Part shown: piece after piece, positions 1 to 8,703 of the stretch | Layout: every line of letters starts with the position of its first letter | Position numbering within the stretch: the stretch's first letter is position 1 | NCBI RefSeq assembly: GCF_032773895.1 | Contig: NZ_CP120416.1 | Location: 1,548,001 to 1,612,000, forward strand | DNA: 64,000 nucleotides | Reading direction: 5' to 3' | Source of the DNA: Teredinibacter sp. KSP-S5-2 | Lineage (GTDB): Bacteria > Pseudomonadota > Gammaproteobacteria > Pseudomonadales > Cellvibrionaceae | Made by a program: the position numbers and the translations under genes | Notes under the pieces: generated by a model | What the model saw: only the letters and a program-made list of their open reading frames with translations | Database searches by the model: none | What the model was told of the DNA's origin: nothing

Positions 1-98
1 ATTAGCAGGGGGGTCATAAGTGAACCTCCGCCGACACCTGTGAGTCCTACTGCTAAACCGACACCTGCACCGGCAAAAATGTAGAAAATTAGGTCCAT
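1..98 (-). CDS. TauE/SafE-family permease, N-terminal fragment
   Basis: This reverse-strand gene starts with ATG (complement of 96–98) and runs off the left edge, so only about 32 residues are visible. They form one hydrophobic helix with the glycine-rich pattern GAGVGLAVGLTGVGGGSL, which is typical of the first helix of TauE/SafE (DUF81) permeases. Members of that family are linked to export or uptake of sulfite, sulfonates and related anions across the inner membrane. It is divergent from cysB, which fits a sulfur-related role, but substrate and full length cannot be seen. A second, complete and distinct member lies at 43996–44979. Confidence 0.7.
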   Translation of the reverse strand, partial: MDLIFYIFAGAGVGLAVGLTGVGGGSLMTPLL

Positions 99-253
99 TC
101 TTATGCAGAAAAATGCGAAATCGCTGCTAAATTAGAAATTAGGGCTGGCAAATATACGGATATCTAACTATTCTTCAAAAGAATATTTTCTTATATTTTT
201 ATAATGAAAAGTCCAAATCCGATTTTTTCGTCTATCATTTGATTGAATAATAA

Positions 254-1255
<1,002 letters not shown>

Positions 1256-1274
1256 GTATTTATAAGGTGGATAT

Positions 1275-1304
1275 AAAAAAGGCCGGTGAATACCGGCCTT
1301 TTTT
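1275..1304. terminator. Bidirectional rho-independent terminator
   Basis: A six-A run, the stem GGCCGGT/ACCGGCC (1281–1287 with 1292–1298), a GAAT loop and a six-T run sit between the convergent ends of cysB and the downstream reverse-strand gene. The symmetric A and T tracts mean it can serve both directions. Confidence 0.93.
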
Positions 1305-1312
1305 GGTGTTGT

Positions 1313-1648
1313 TTACAGAAAATCGAGATCCTGATTGTTTTCCATGATTTCCTTTAGTTCATCTTTCTCTGCTGTTTCCTGCTGTAAAACCTCTTTGACA
1401 AACTTCATATAAACCGTATACACCTGCGGAGCTTCCCCTTCTTTCTCCACGACGAAGAAGGGTGCTCGATCGACAACCAAGTCTGAAGCAAGTTTAATCC
1501 CAGGGCTAAACGGGTCTCGCTCATCTGCTACCAGAACTTCGTCGATCTGGTTGATTTGTCCACTTGATTCAAGCTTCTCCATCACGTCTGCACATTTTTT
1601 ACAGGGGGAGCCATCTGCGAGAATCTTTTTAACAAAGGTAATCTTCAT
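1313..1648 (-). CDS. Thioredoxin/glutaredoxin-fold protein beside cysH
   Basis: This small 111-residue protein has a CxxC pair (C16–C19, context SPCKKC) close to its start, where thioredoxins and glutaredoxins carry their redox site, followed by an alternating pattern compatible with a shortened thioredoxin fold. A protein of the same size occupies the same place between cysB and cysH in Pseudomonas. It is downstream of cysH on the same strand with a gap of about 70 bases, so the two are probably co-transcribed. A role in redox recycling of CysH or in sulfur metabolism is inference from position; biochemical function is unknown. Confidence 0.75.
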   Translation of the reverse strand: MKITFVKKILADGSPCKKCADVMEKLESSGQINQIDEVLVADERDPFSPGIKLASDLVVDRAPFFVVEKEGEAPQVYTVYMKFVKEVLQQETAEKDELKEIMENNQDLDFL

Positions 1649-1717
1649 TTATCCAACCTTAAGTTTTATTAACCTGCCTGGCTGTATTAGTGGAGGCGTA
1701 TACGGTTTATTCAAGCG

Positions 1718-2443
1718 TTATTGTTCAATATTCGTGGAATGCAAACCACACTCTTTTTTAGTGGCTTCTTCCCACCACCAGCGGCCTTCGCGTTCGTGTT
1801 GACCTGGGCCGATGGGTTTTGTGCAAGGTTCGCAACCAATCGACACAAATCCGCGGTCATGTAAGCTGTTATATGGGACATTGTTGTTACGAATGTATTC
1901 CCACACCTGCTGAGACGTCCAGTTAGCAAGGGGATTAAATTTGGTGAAAGTTTCACCTGGTCGGGCAAAAACGAGATCATTCTGTACTACGGGGATTTGG
2001 GCACGTGTGCCAGGGCTTTGGTCTTTACGCTGTCCTGTTACCCAGGCGTCCAGCGTCATTAGTTTTTTCTTCAAGGGACCGACCTTGCGAATACTGCAGC
2101 ATTCTTTGTGCGTGTCTTCGAAGAAGCTGAATAGACCTTTTTCCTTGACCAATTCTTGTACGGCCTGGGTGTTAGGGAAGAGTATATCCAGATCTATATC
2201 GTAGTGTTTTCTGACTTTTTCTATGAATTGGTAGGTTTCCGAGTGCAAGCGTCCGGTATCCAGGCAAAAAACCTGCACACCTGGTTTGATTTTACTGGCC
2301 ATATCAACCAAGACTACGTCTTCAGCACCGCTAAATGAAATTGCCAGGTTGTCAAACTGATCTAGGGCATAGCGCAATATTTCTTGTGGAGAGGATTCTT
2401 GTAGTTGTTTGTCTACATCAACAGCGTTAATGGCGGTTGTCAT
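1718..2443 (-). CDS. cysH: CysH, adenylylsulfate (APS) reductase
   Basis: CysH reduces activated sulfate to sulfite in cysteine biosynthesis. The 241-residue protein carries the four iron–sulfur ligands of the APS-reductase subgroup: the pair C115-C116 (KECCSIRK) and C204/C207 (GCEPC), plus the catalytic C232 in ECGLH near the C-terminus. PAPS reductases of the enteric type lack the CC and CxxC ligands, so APS is the predicted substrate, as in Pseudomonas and plants. The SGAEDVV motif at 38–44 belongs to the nucleotide-binding loop. It is divergent from thrH and likely under CysB control. Confidence 0.95.
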   Translation of the reverse strand: MTTAINAVDVDKQLQESSPQEILRYALDQFDNLAISFSGAEDVVLVDMASKIKPGVQVFCLDTGRLHSETYQFIEKVRKHYDIDLDILFPNTQAVQELVKEKGLFSFFEDTHKECCSIRKVGPLKKKLMTLDAWVTGQRKDQSPGTRAQIPVVQNDLVFARPGETFTKFNPLANWTSQQVWEYIRNNNVPYNSLHDRGFVSIGCEPCTKPIGPGQHEREGRWWWEEATKKECGLHSTNIEQ

Positions 2444-2641
2444 TGTTATTACCTAAGTTTGTTAGTTCGTATGCCCGGTATAAAGGCGGGCGCAAGGATA
2501 TCAAACCCTTATGAATATGAGAAATAACCGAGTGTAATACTCATATATAAAACCGGCTTCATTTCCATTTGCTATCTTTTGGGCTTCGCTGTAGATTGGC
2601 GTCCCAAATATGTTTCTTAACCTAATTGCAAGGAGAATTTT

Positions 2642-3259
2642 GTGGAAATCGCTTGCCTGGACCTTGAAGGTGTTCTTATTCCAGAAATCTGGATCGCGTT
2701 TTCGGAAAAAACCGGTATCGAAGCTTTGAAAGCGACAACTCGTGACATTCCAGATTACGATGAGCTTATGACTATGCGTTTGGCTGAGCTGGATAAAGCT
2801 GGTCTTGGGCTGAATGAGATACAGGAGGTAATTTCAACATTAAGTCCACTGGAAGGTGCTGCAGACTTCCTAAACTGGTTAAGAGAACGATTTCAGGTTG
2901 TTATTTTGTCGGATACTTTTTACGAGTTTGCTGGTCCGCTTATGGCGCAGCTTGGCTACCCAACTTTGCTATGCCACAAGTTGACTGTAGACAACACGGG
3001 TAGGGTAACCGATTACAATCTCCGTCAAGCCAACCCGAAGCGCCAGGCTATCTGTGCATTTAAATCCCTCTACTATCGAACCATTGCAACTGGGGATTCA
3101 TACAACGATACCACCATGCTGGCTGAGGCTGATGCTGGTATTCTGTTTAGCGCTCCACAGAATGTCATTGACGAGTTCCCACAATTTCCGGCGGTTCATA
3201 CATACGAAGATCTGAAAAAAGAATTCGTTAAAGCCAGTATTCGTGATTTAACTGTCTAA
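2642..3259 (+). CDS. thrH: ThrH, phosphoserine phosphatase/homoserine phosphotransferase
   Basis: This HAD-superfamily phosphatase of 205 residues begins with CLDLEGVLIPE (nucleophile D7), has SDTFYEF in the middle and GDSYNDTTML as the acidic metal-binding motif IV. These are the signatures of ThrH, described in Pseudomonas aeruginosa as able to dephosphorylate phosphoserine and to transfer the phosphate to homoserine. The start is GTG at 2642, preceded by AAGGAGA at a good distance. It is transcribed away from cysH, as in Pseudomonas, which links serine, threonine and sulfur metabolism. Confidence 0.92.
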   Translation: MEIACLDLEGVLIPEIWIAFSEKTGIEALKATTRDIPDYDELMTMRLAELDKAGLGLNEIQEVISTLSPLEGAADFLNWLRERFQVVILSDTFYEFAGPLMAQLGYPTLLCHKLTVDNTGRVTDYNLRQANPKRQAICAFKSLYYRTIATGDSYNDTTMLAEADAGILFSAPQNVIDEFPQFPAVHTYEDLKKEFVKASIRDLTV

Positions 3260-3280
3260 GAAACACTGAAAGGGGAGTGC

Positions 3281-4192
3281 CTAGCGGCTCTCCTCTTGAT
3301 TAAGAACCTGCCAATCTTTGACTAATGGGTGCATGACTCCGACCTGCTCAAAAGCACTCACAATCTTATTTTCCTTTTGCAGTTTGGCCAACCCGGTATT
3401 CAAAATCATCTGAATCACTTTTCCATCTGGGTGAATATCACTGACAACCCAGTGACGACTGTCATTAAAAGCTACTGTAACGCCTGGTATCGGTTTCAAC
3501 GTGATGTTGTCGTACTGAAACGACAGATCTTCCGTCGAACGAAAAGCCAGCAGCATAAAATCTGCTCGTTTTCCGGCCACCATTTTTACCATTGACTGAA
3601 AACTTGGCCCATATAAGACAGATTTCAGGTCAAGCTGCGTTAATAGCTCCTTGTCTGGTCCCCATTGTTGATTGGTAACTCCACTGAGCTGTTTTAGCCC
3701 CTCTTTTCCGCGAACATTCATCGCTTTGTAGTTACTTGGCAGGGCATAGAGGCCGACCTTGTATTCACCTCTACTGACCAGCGCTTCGCTCTGCCAAAGA
3801 CCGTAATATTTATTCGCGTCGAGGCTCCATACGGTCGTCCCCAAAATGAGGTTTTTACCCTGACTAATCAGTCTCAGGCTGCGGGAATAGCTATTTGATA
3901 CACCGTATTTTATCTGTCCCTGAAAACCGCCAAGACGTAGTGCTTGTTGCTGAAGTATCAGCTCCGCGACGTCTCGCCAGATTGCTGTATTAGAAAAGTC
4001 GGTTATTTCGGGGACTTTCTTGTCTTTGGTGAACTCTTGAAACGTTGTTAATACATCACTCGGGACAAGAATGGTAATGCTGTTATTGAATGAAAAATTT
4101 AAAGGTGCTGCATAAGAGACGGGCGAAATAAATAAAAGCACCGAACTCCAGATAGTGAATGTGAATAATTGAAATAAGTGGCTCACTGACAT
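3281..4192 (-). CDS. Periplasmic solute-binding-like protein, unknown ligand
   Basis: The 303-residue product begins with a signal peptide (hydrophobic segment about 9–28, cleavage likely after SYA). The remainder has the general pattern of a family-3-like extracellular solute-binding domain, with an AGKRADFML segment typical of the second lobe. No ABC-transporter permease or ATPase lies nearby, so it is an orphan. Such orphans in gammaproteobacteria can act as sensors or ligand buffers instead of transport subunits. The ligand cannot be inferred. It converges with thrH with a gap of only about 20 bases. Family assignment is moderate. Confidence 0.6.
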   Translation of the reverse strand: MSVSHLFQLFTFTIWSSVLLFISPVSYAAPLNFSFNNSITILVPSDVLTTFQEFTKDKKVPEITDFSNTAIWRDVAELILQQQALRLGGFQGQIKYGVSNSYSRSLRLISQGKNLILGTTVWSLDANKYYGLWQSEALVSRGEYKVGLYALPSNYKAMNVRGKEGLKQLSGVTNQQWGPDKELLTQLDLKSVLYGPSFQSMVKMVAGKRADFMLLAFRSTEDLSFQYDNITLKPIPGVTVAFNDSRHWVVSDIHPDGKVIQMILNTGLAKLQKENKIVSAFEQVGVMHPLVKDWQVLNQEESR

Positions 4193-4420
4193 TGTTATAA
4201 AAGTTATTGTGTCATATCTAAGTGGCTATCTAATCTGCTTACACAGGGTATAACCATTTGGCACATATTTCATCATATTTTTTTCTGATTTTTGTAACAG
4301 TGAGGAAAGGTTTACGGTAAAGCTGTAAGTGAACAAATAAACAGCATAATCGAGTCTATACTTCGCTCAATAGCAAACTGTTAAAGCAGTCAGAGCAACT
4401 ATGAATAAAGGTATGTCGAA

Positions 4421-5737
4421 ATGAAGAAGCTTGTTTTCTTGGGGCTATTTACAGCCGCTACCGCAAACGCCGCACCGTTTAATATTTTGGATGTTCGTCA
4501 AATGGGGATGGGAGAGACTGGTGTGGCTTCTGCCAAGGCTGGGTCGGCTGCCTTGTACAACCCAGCTTTGCTCAGTACCGATACCGGTGACAAGGTTAGT
4601 ATCTTGGTACCCAATCTTGCGGTAACGATTTTCGCTGACGAAGATGCTGTTGACGCATACGAAGATATTGACGATGAAAACTATATTGATGCGATAAATG
4701 ATGCCGTAGAAAGTATCAATGCAAACGCCAACTTCGAAAATGCTGCCGCAGATTTTTCGACCAACGTCCGTGGCCTAAATCGTAATTTAGCGGAAATATC
4801 CGGTAAGCCCATCACAGGTGCAGCACAGGGAATGCTATCGGTTGCTTTGCCTAATGAACACTTGGGTTTTTCGTTTTATTACGCTAAGGGCGGGATTGCT
4901 GAAGCGACTGCATACGTGAGTGAATGTGACGGCGAACTGCTGGATTTTTATGCGGATTTTGTCGATGGATTAAATGATGCCAGTACACTTCCCAACGAAA
5001 GGTTTAATTGTAGCGATGGAGAAACATCTATTGATATTGTGGTCGGCAATGAATTAGTCAGTCCGGAAGACAATCTAACCTCGAATTTCCTGGCGGTTAC
5101 TTTGGAAACGGATGAGTACGGCATCGCACTTTCCAGAGAATTTAAACTGGGTGGTGTGCCAGTTTCTTTTGGTATTACACCCAAAGTGGTGTCAGTGAAA
5201 AATCGTATTGCGAATGTTCTAGTGAGTGATGCATCACAAGACGACTTTGACCTTTCCGATCGGTTAGATGCCAACGAGCGTGACGAGACTGATTTTAATT
5301 TAGATTTTGGTGTTGCCGTGCAATTGTTGGCAGATTCTCTCACTGTTGGCATTGTTGGTAAAAATCTTATTTCAAATAGTTATGATTCTGTCGAGGACAA
5401 TCAGACAAAAGTTACATTTGATATAGAGCCTCAATATCGTGCTGGTGTTGCCTGGAATGGTCCTTTGGGGGTGAGCTTGGCTGCTGACATGGATTTAAAA
5501 GAGAACAAGGCTCTGGTAAATGGTGTTGATTCTCAATATCTGAACCTTGGTGCTGAGTGGGATGTTATAAATGCAATTCGTTTGCGCGCAGGTTTTAGAG
5601 AAAATTTAAGCGAATCTGATGACAGTGCTTATACCCTTGGGTTCGGTTTTAATATTATTGCTGTTCATTTTGATTTCGCGGCTGCCTTGGGAGATAACAA
5701 CTCAGGTTTTGCATTTCAGTTTGGTGTAGAGATCTAA
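4421..5737 (+). CDS. TraF_2-family outer-membrane beta-barrel protein
   Basis: The 438-residue protein has a signal peptide (cleaved near NAA–APF), then DVRQMGMGETGVASAKAGSA, an opening typical of the family annotated as conjugal transfer TraF (TraF_2) and related to FadL-like porins. The second half consists of alternating amphipathic strands and the protein ends in an aromatic strand (FAFQFGVEI), as expected for outer-membrane insertion. No conjugation genes are in the window, so the TraF name should not be taken as function. It is strongly acidic in the region about 65–110. An outer-membrane channel or structural role is inferred; substrate unknown. Confidence 0.7.
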   Translation: MKKLVFLGLFTAATANAAPFNILDVRQMGMGETGVASAKAGSAALYNPALLSTDTGDKVSILVPNLAVTIFADEDAVDAYEDIDDENYIDAINDAVESINANANFENAAADFSTNVRGLNRNLAEISGKPITGAAQGMLSVALPNEHLGFSFYYAKGGIAEATAYVSECDGELLDFYADFVDGLNDASTLPNERFNCSDGETSIDIVVGNELVSPEDNLTSNFLAVTLETDEYGIALSREFKLGGVPVSFGITPKVVSVKNRIANVLVSDASQDDFDLSDRLDANERDETDFNLDFGVAVQLLADSLTVGIVGKNLISNSYDSVEDNQTKVTFDIEPQYRAGVAWNGPLGVSLAADMDLKENKALVNGVDSQYLNLGAEWDVINAIRLRAGFRENLSESDDSAYTLGFGFNIIAVHFDFAAALGDNNSGFAFQFGVEI

Positions 5738-5746
5738 TTCCTTTTT

Positions 5747-5780
5747 GAACACGAGCATTCCTGGTAGAGTGCTCGTGTTC
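5747..5780. repeat. Perfect 11-bp inverted repeat (hairpin)
   Basis: GAACACGAGCA at 5747–5757 is the exact reverse complement of 5770–5780, with a 12-base loop. It follows the stop of the beta-barrel gene by about 10 bases. It may end transcription or protect the mRNA 3' end, but no T run follows on the forward strand, so a classical terminator is not shown. Confidence 0.7.
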
Positions 5781-5839
5781 GCATCAAAATATAATTTCCT
5801 GTGCTAGCATGAATATATGAGTGATTGACTAGCGTAAAA

Positions 5840-7180
5840 ATGGAAATCAGCGACAATAAATTTATAAAATCCATCCCGTTGTTATTATTGTTAACAATAC
5901 TATTATTAATCCTGCATAATTTTTCATTCAACAAAACTCTGGTTATTGACCCTACCTCTGGCATCTCAATGAAAGTGTTGGATGACAGTGTCTTGGGTGG
6001 TGCTTCTCAATCCAAATATTACATAGAAAATGGTAGATACGTCTTGGATTGTACTATCCGTATTTCCAATGCTTGGCCATATTGCGAATTTGATATTGAT
6101 GTGAGTCAACGGGATGGCAATGGAAAAATATACGGCTTGGATTTAAGTGCTTTTGATAGTGTGAGTTTGTGGATTGGTTACGAAAATAAAAACAACGCAG
6201 GTATACGTGTTCATATACGTAATTTTAATTCGGCTTATGCGACAGAAGATAACCCTGATAGCCTGAAATACAATAGCATTGAATGGTTTAAGTCAGATTT
6301 TGATTACCCTGTCACTATTCCCATGGATACCTTTCAGGTTGCTTCATGGTGGATCGTAGAGCGTAATATTCCACTTAAACAAATGGCACCGGAATTCAAT
6401 GATGTTCGTTCCATTGAAATAGTCACAGGTACGGAGATTGCAGAAGGAAGTCACCGTTTATTTCTGGATAAAATCGCTTTTCATGGAAAGTATATCACTC
6501 GCGCCCAGTTATATTTTGGGATCTTACTCATTTGGATGGCAGCCGGAGCAAGTTATATTGTTTCTTGGGGGCTGCATTATCGTAATAAAATCAAGCTTTA
6601 TACTCAACGTGAAAGAGAACTGGAGTCGATCAATCAGTTGCTGAATAACCGAAGTCAGGAGTTACAGGAGAAAATAATTCGGGATCCTCTTACAGGAGTG
6701 CTGAATCGTGAAGGTTTGAAGGATCTTTTTTTTAGTTTAGAAGAGTCCAAAAAAACTAAGCTTCCGCGCTGTTGTATCGTGATGTTGGATATTGATCATT
6801 TTAAGAAAGTGAACGATGTCTATGGACACAATTTCGGAGATACCATTCTTTGTCAGTTCAGTGCTCTGATTGCGGAGAATATCCGCAGTTCGGATTTTCT
6901 AGCTCGTTGGGGGGGAGAAGAGTTTATCCTTGTCTGCCCGTTATCAAAAATAGATTCAATCATTATGTTGGCTGAAAAGCTGCGTAGAATTGTTGAGGAG
7001 TATCAATGGCCCAAAGGAATATCGGTGACTTGCAGTTTTGGTGTTGCTCAGCTTGACTATAATGAAAGTTTGGAGGACTTCATTGAAAGGGCAGATAAGG
7101 CTTTATATCAGGCCAAGTCCCGAGGTAGAAATCAAGTAGTCGAAGCGCAAAAGTATAGCCTTGATCAAGTGCTTAACTAA
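5840..7180 (+). CDS. Membrane diguanylate cyclase with CIA30/CBM11-like sensor (copy 1)
   Basis: About 446 residues. Order of parts: transmembrane helix (about 8–27), an extracytoplasmic domain of some 190 residues, a second helix (about 226–246), a short coiled coil and a GGDEF domain. The cyclase looks active: DIDHFKKVND holds the metal and GTP residues, the signature is GGEEF (codons 6911–6925), and RSSD five residues before it is an intact inhibitory I-site. The outer domain has DDSVLGG, a C-x10-C pair (LDC…WPYC) and VASWWIVE, shared with the three paralogues at 7266, 58440 and 59792. The product would make c-di-GMP in response to a periplasmic signal. ATG at 5840 is chosen; a TTG at 5825 is also in frame and neither has a clear ribosome site. 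Confidence 0.88.
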   Translation: MEISDNKFIKSIPLLLLLTILLLILHNFSFNKTLVIDPTSGISMKVLDDSVLGGASQSKYYIENGRYVLDCTIRISNAWPYCEFDIDVSQRDGNGKIYGLDLSAFDSVSLWIGYENKNNAGIRVHIRNFNSAYATEDNPDSLKYNSIEWFKSDFDYPVTIPMDTFQVASWWIVERNIPLKQMAPEFNDVRSIEIVTGTEIAEGSHRLFLDKIAFHGKYITRAQLYFGILLIWMAAGASYIVSWGLHYRNKIKLYTQRERELESINQLLNNRSQELQEKIIRDPLTGVLNREGLKDLFFSLEESKKTKLPRCCIVMLDIDHFKKVNDVYGHNFGDTILCQFSALIAENIRSSDFLARWGGEEFILVCPLSKIDSIIMLAEKLRRIVEEYQWPKGISVTCSFGVAQLDYNESLEDFIERADKALYQAKSRGRNQVVEAQKYSLDQVLN

Positions 7181-7265
7181 AAAACCGCCAAGCCGTCCAT
7201 ACTGCCGATAGTCGGGCATTCCTCTGCTACTCTTACAATAAGATTGACTGATCATGTGATCTGAT

Positions 7266-8585
7266 ATGGATTTAGAGAATAAAAAACCTCTTAAAGTTAT
7301 TATTCTGTTATTGATAGGAACCGCCTTATTACTGGTTCTCCATCGGTATGGCATGAATACCAGCTTTGTCATCGATGGCAATAGTGATATCCAGATTGAT
7401 CCAGTTGACGATAGGTTATCTGGGGGCGTGAGCCAGTCTTCTCTGACCCGAGAAGGGGAAAAGCTCATTTTGGACTGTGAGCTTAGTCGGGAATACCAAT
7501 GGCCTTATTGTGAAATCAACATTACCTTTACTGACCTTACTAATGAAGGGGATATAAAAGGAATTAATTTATCCAACTACTCCAAGATAGGCCTTTGGAT
7601 TAGCTATGAGTCAGAGGCAACCAGCACAATACGTTTTCATTTACGCAATTTTAATCCGAATTATTCAACCCTAAGTGACCCAAATACTATTAAGTACAAC
7701 ACCTTTGAATGGGTAGCGGAAAAGCAGGATTACCCAATATGGGTGCCGCTGAGCAGCTTTCGTGTCGCGAACTGGTGGATTGTTGAAAACAATATTGAAA
7801 TCGAATACATGGGGAATGAGTTCACCAACGTTCATTCAATTGAGATAGCCACAGGTTCAGCGGCGTCAGCAGGTCACTACCGACTCGTTGTCGAGCGTAT
7901 AGAATTCCAGGGCAAGTTAATCAAACAGAACCACCTGTATTTATTTATTGTTGTTGTCTGGATGCTTTCCGGGATTATTTATATTCTGTTTTGGATTGTT
8001 TCATATAAGAAAGCCCTATCTGCTGCCCGCTACCGGGAAAGAGAGCTGGAAGCAATTAATCGGTTGCTCAATGTGAAAAGTCAGGAGCTGGAAAATAAGA
8101 TTACACGCGACCCACTTACTGGAGCGCTTAATCGGGAAGGACTGCAAAAGCTGTTTATTGAAGGCGCAATTAAAGCCAATCGTACAGATGGTCTATGTAT
8201 AGCCTTTATGGACATTGATCACTTTAAGAAAATTAATGATACCTATGGTCATGCAATCGGGGACGATGTCTTGAAGGAATTTTCCCGGGTCGTCAGTGAA
8301 AACACACGCAGTACGGAACTGCTCGCACGTTGGGGTGGGGAAGAGTTTATTCTTGCTTGTCCGAACTGTAATTTGTTGGAGATCACGGCTATTGCGGAGA
8401 AGTTGAGAAGAATGATCGAAGCCAACGAGTGGCCAGAGGGCATTAGTGTGACTTGCAGTTTTGGTGTGGCTCAGATGGGTGAGGAATCAACGGAAGACTT
8501 TATTGAGCGAGCAGATAAAGCTTTGTATTCTGCCAAAGCTCAGGGAAGGAATAGGGTGGTGATTTCAAAAGGTGCCCATTGGTAG
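7266..8585 (+). CDS. Membrane diguanylate cyclase with CIA30/CBM11-like sensor (copy 2)
   Basis: This 439-residue tandem paralogue lies 85 bases after copy 1 and has the same architecture: helix about 9–26, outer domain with VDDRLSGG, C-x10-C (LDC…WPYC) and VANWWIVE, second helix about 222–243, then the GGDEF domain. DIDHFKKIND and GGEEF (8334–8348) predict an active cyclase. The usual RxxD inhibitory motif reads RSTE here, so product inhibition may be weakened. It is closer in sequence to copy 1 than to the pair at 58–61 kb, which suggests local duplication. Signal ligand unknown. Confidence 0.88.
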   Translation: MDLENKKPLKVIILLLIGTALLLVLHRYGMNTSFVIDGNSDIQIDPVDDRLSGGVSQSSLTREGEKLILDCELSREYQWPYCEINITFTDLTNEGDIKGINLSNYSKIGLWISYESEATSTIRFHLRNFNPNYSTLSDPNTIKYNTFEWVAEKQDYPIWVPLSSFRVANWWIVENNIEIEYMGNEFTNVHSIEIATGSAASAGHYRLVVERIEFQGKLIKQNHLYLFIVVVWMLSGIIYILFWIVSYKKALSAARYRERELEAINRLLNVKSQELENKITRDPLTGALNREGLQKLFIEGAIKANRTDGLCIAFMDIDHFKKINDTYGHAIGDDVLKEFSRVVSENTRSTELLARWGGEEFILACPNCNLLEITAIAEKLRRMIEANEWPEGISVTCSFGVAQMGEESTEDFIERADKALYSAKAQGRNRVVISKGAHW

Positions 8586-8650
8586 AGTGCGGTGTTGGGC
8601 GGGTAGTTAAAAGCCTCATCGATATACCATGCGCTTTTTCAGAGAACAAT

Positions 8651-8680
8651 AAAAAAGCCGGGCATTTGCCCGGCTTTTTT
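8651..8680. terminator. Bidirectional rho-independent terminator
   Basis: The stem GCCGGGC/GCCCGGC (8657–8663 with 8668–8674), flanked by six A and six T, sits between the convergent second DGC gene and the phosphofructokinase gene and can stop transcription from both sides. Confidence 0.93.
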
Positions 8681-8703
8681 GGTGATCATCGTGCAATATG
8701 CAC

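Noticed and set aside
4421-5737. Conjugation system suggested by the TraF name
   Set aside because: No other transfer gene, relaxase or coupling protein is in the window; the name comes from a family label only.
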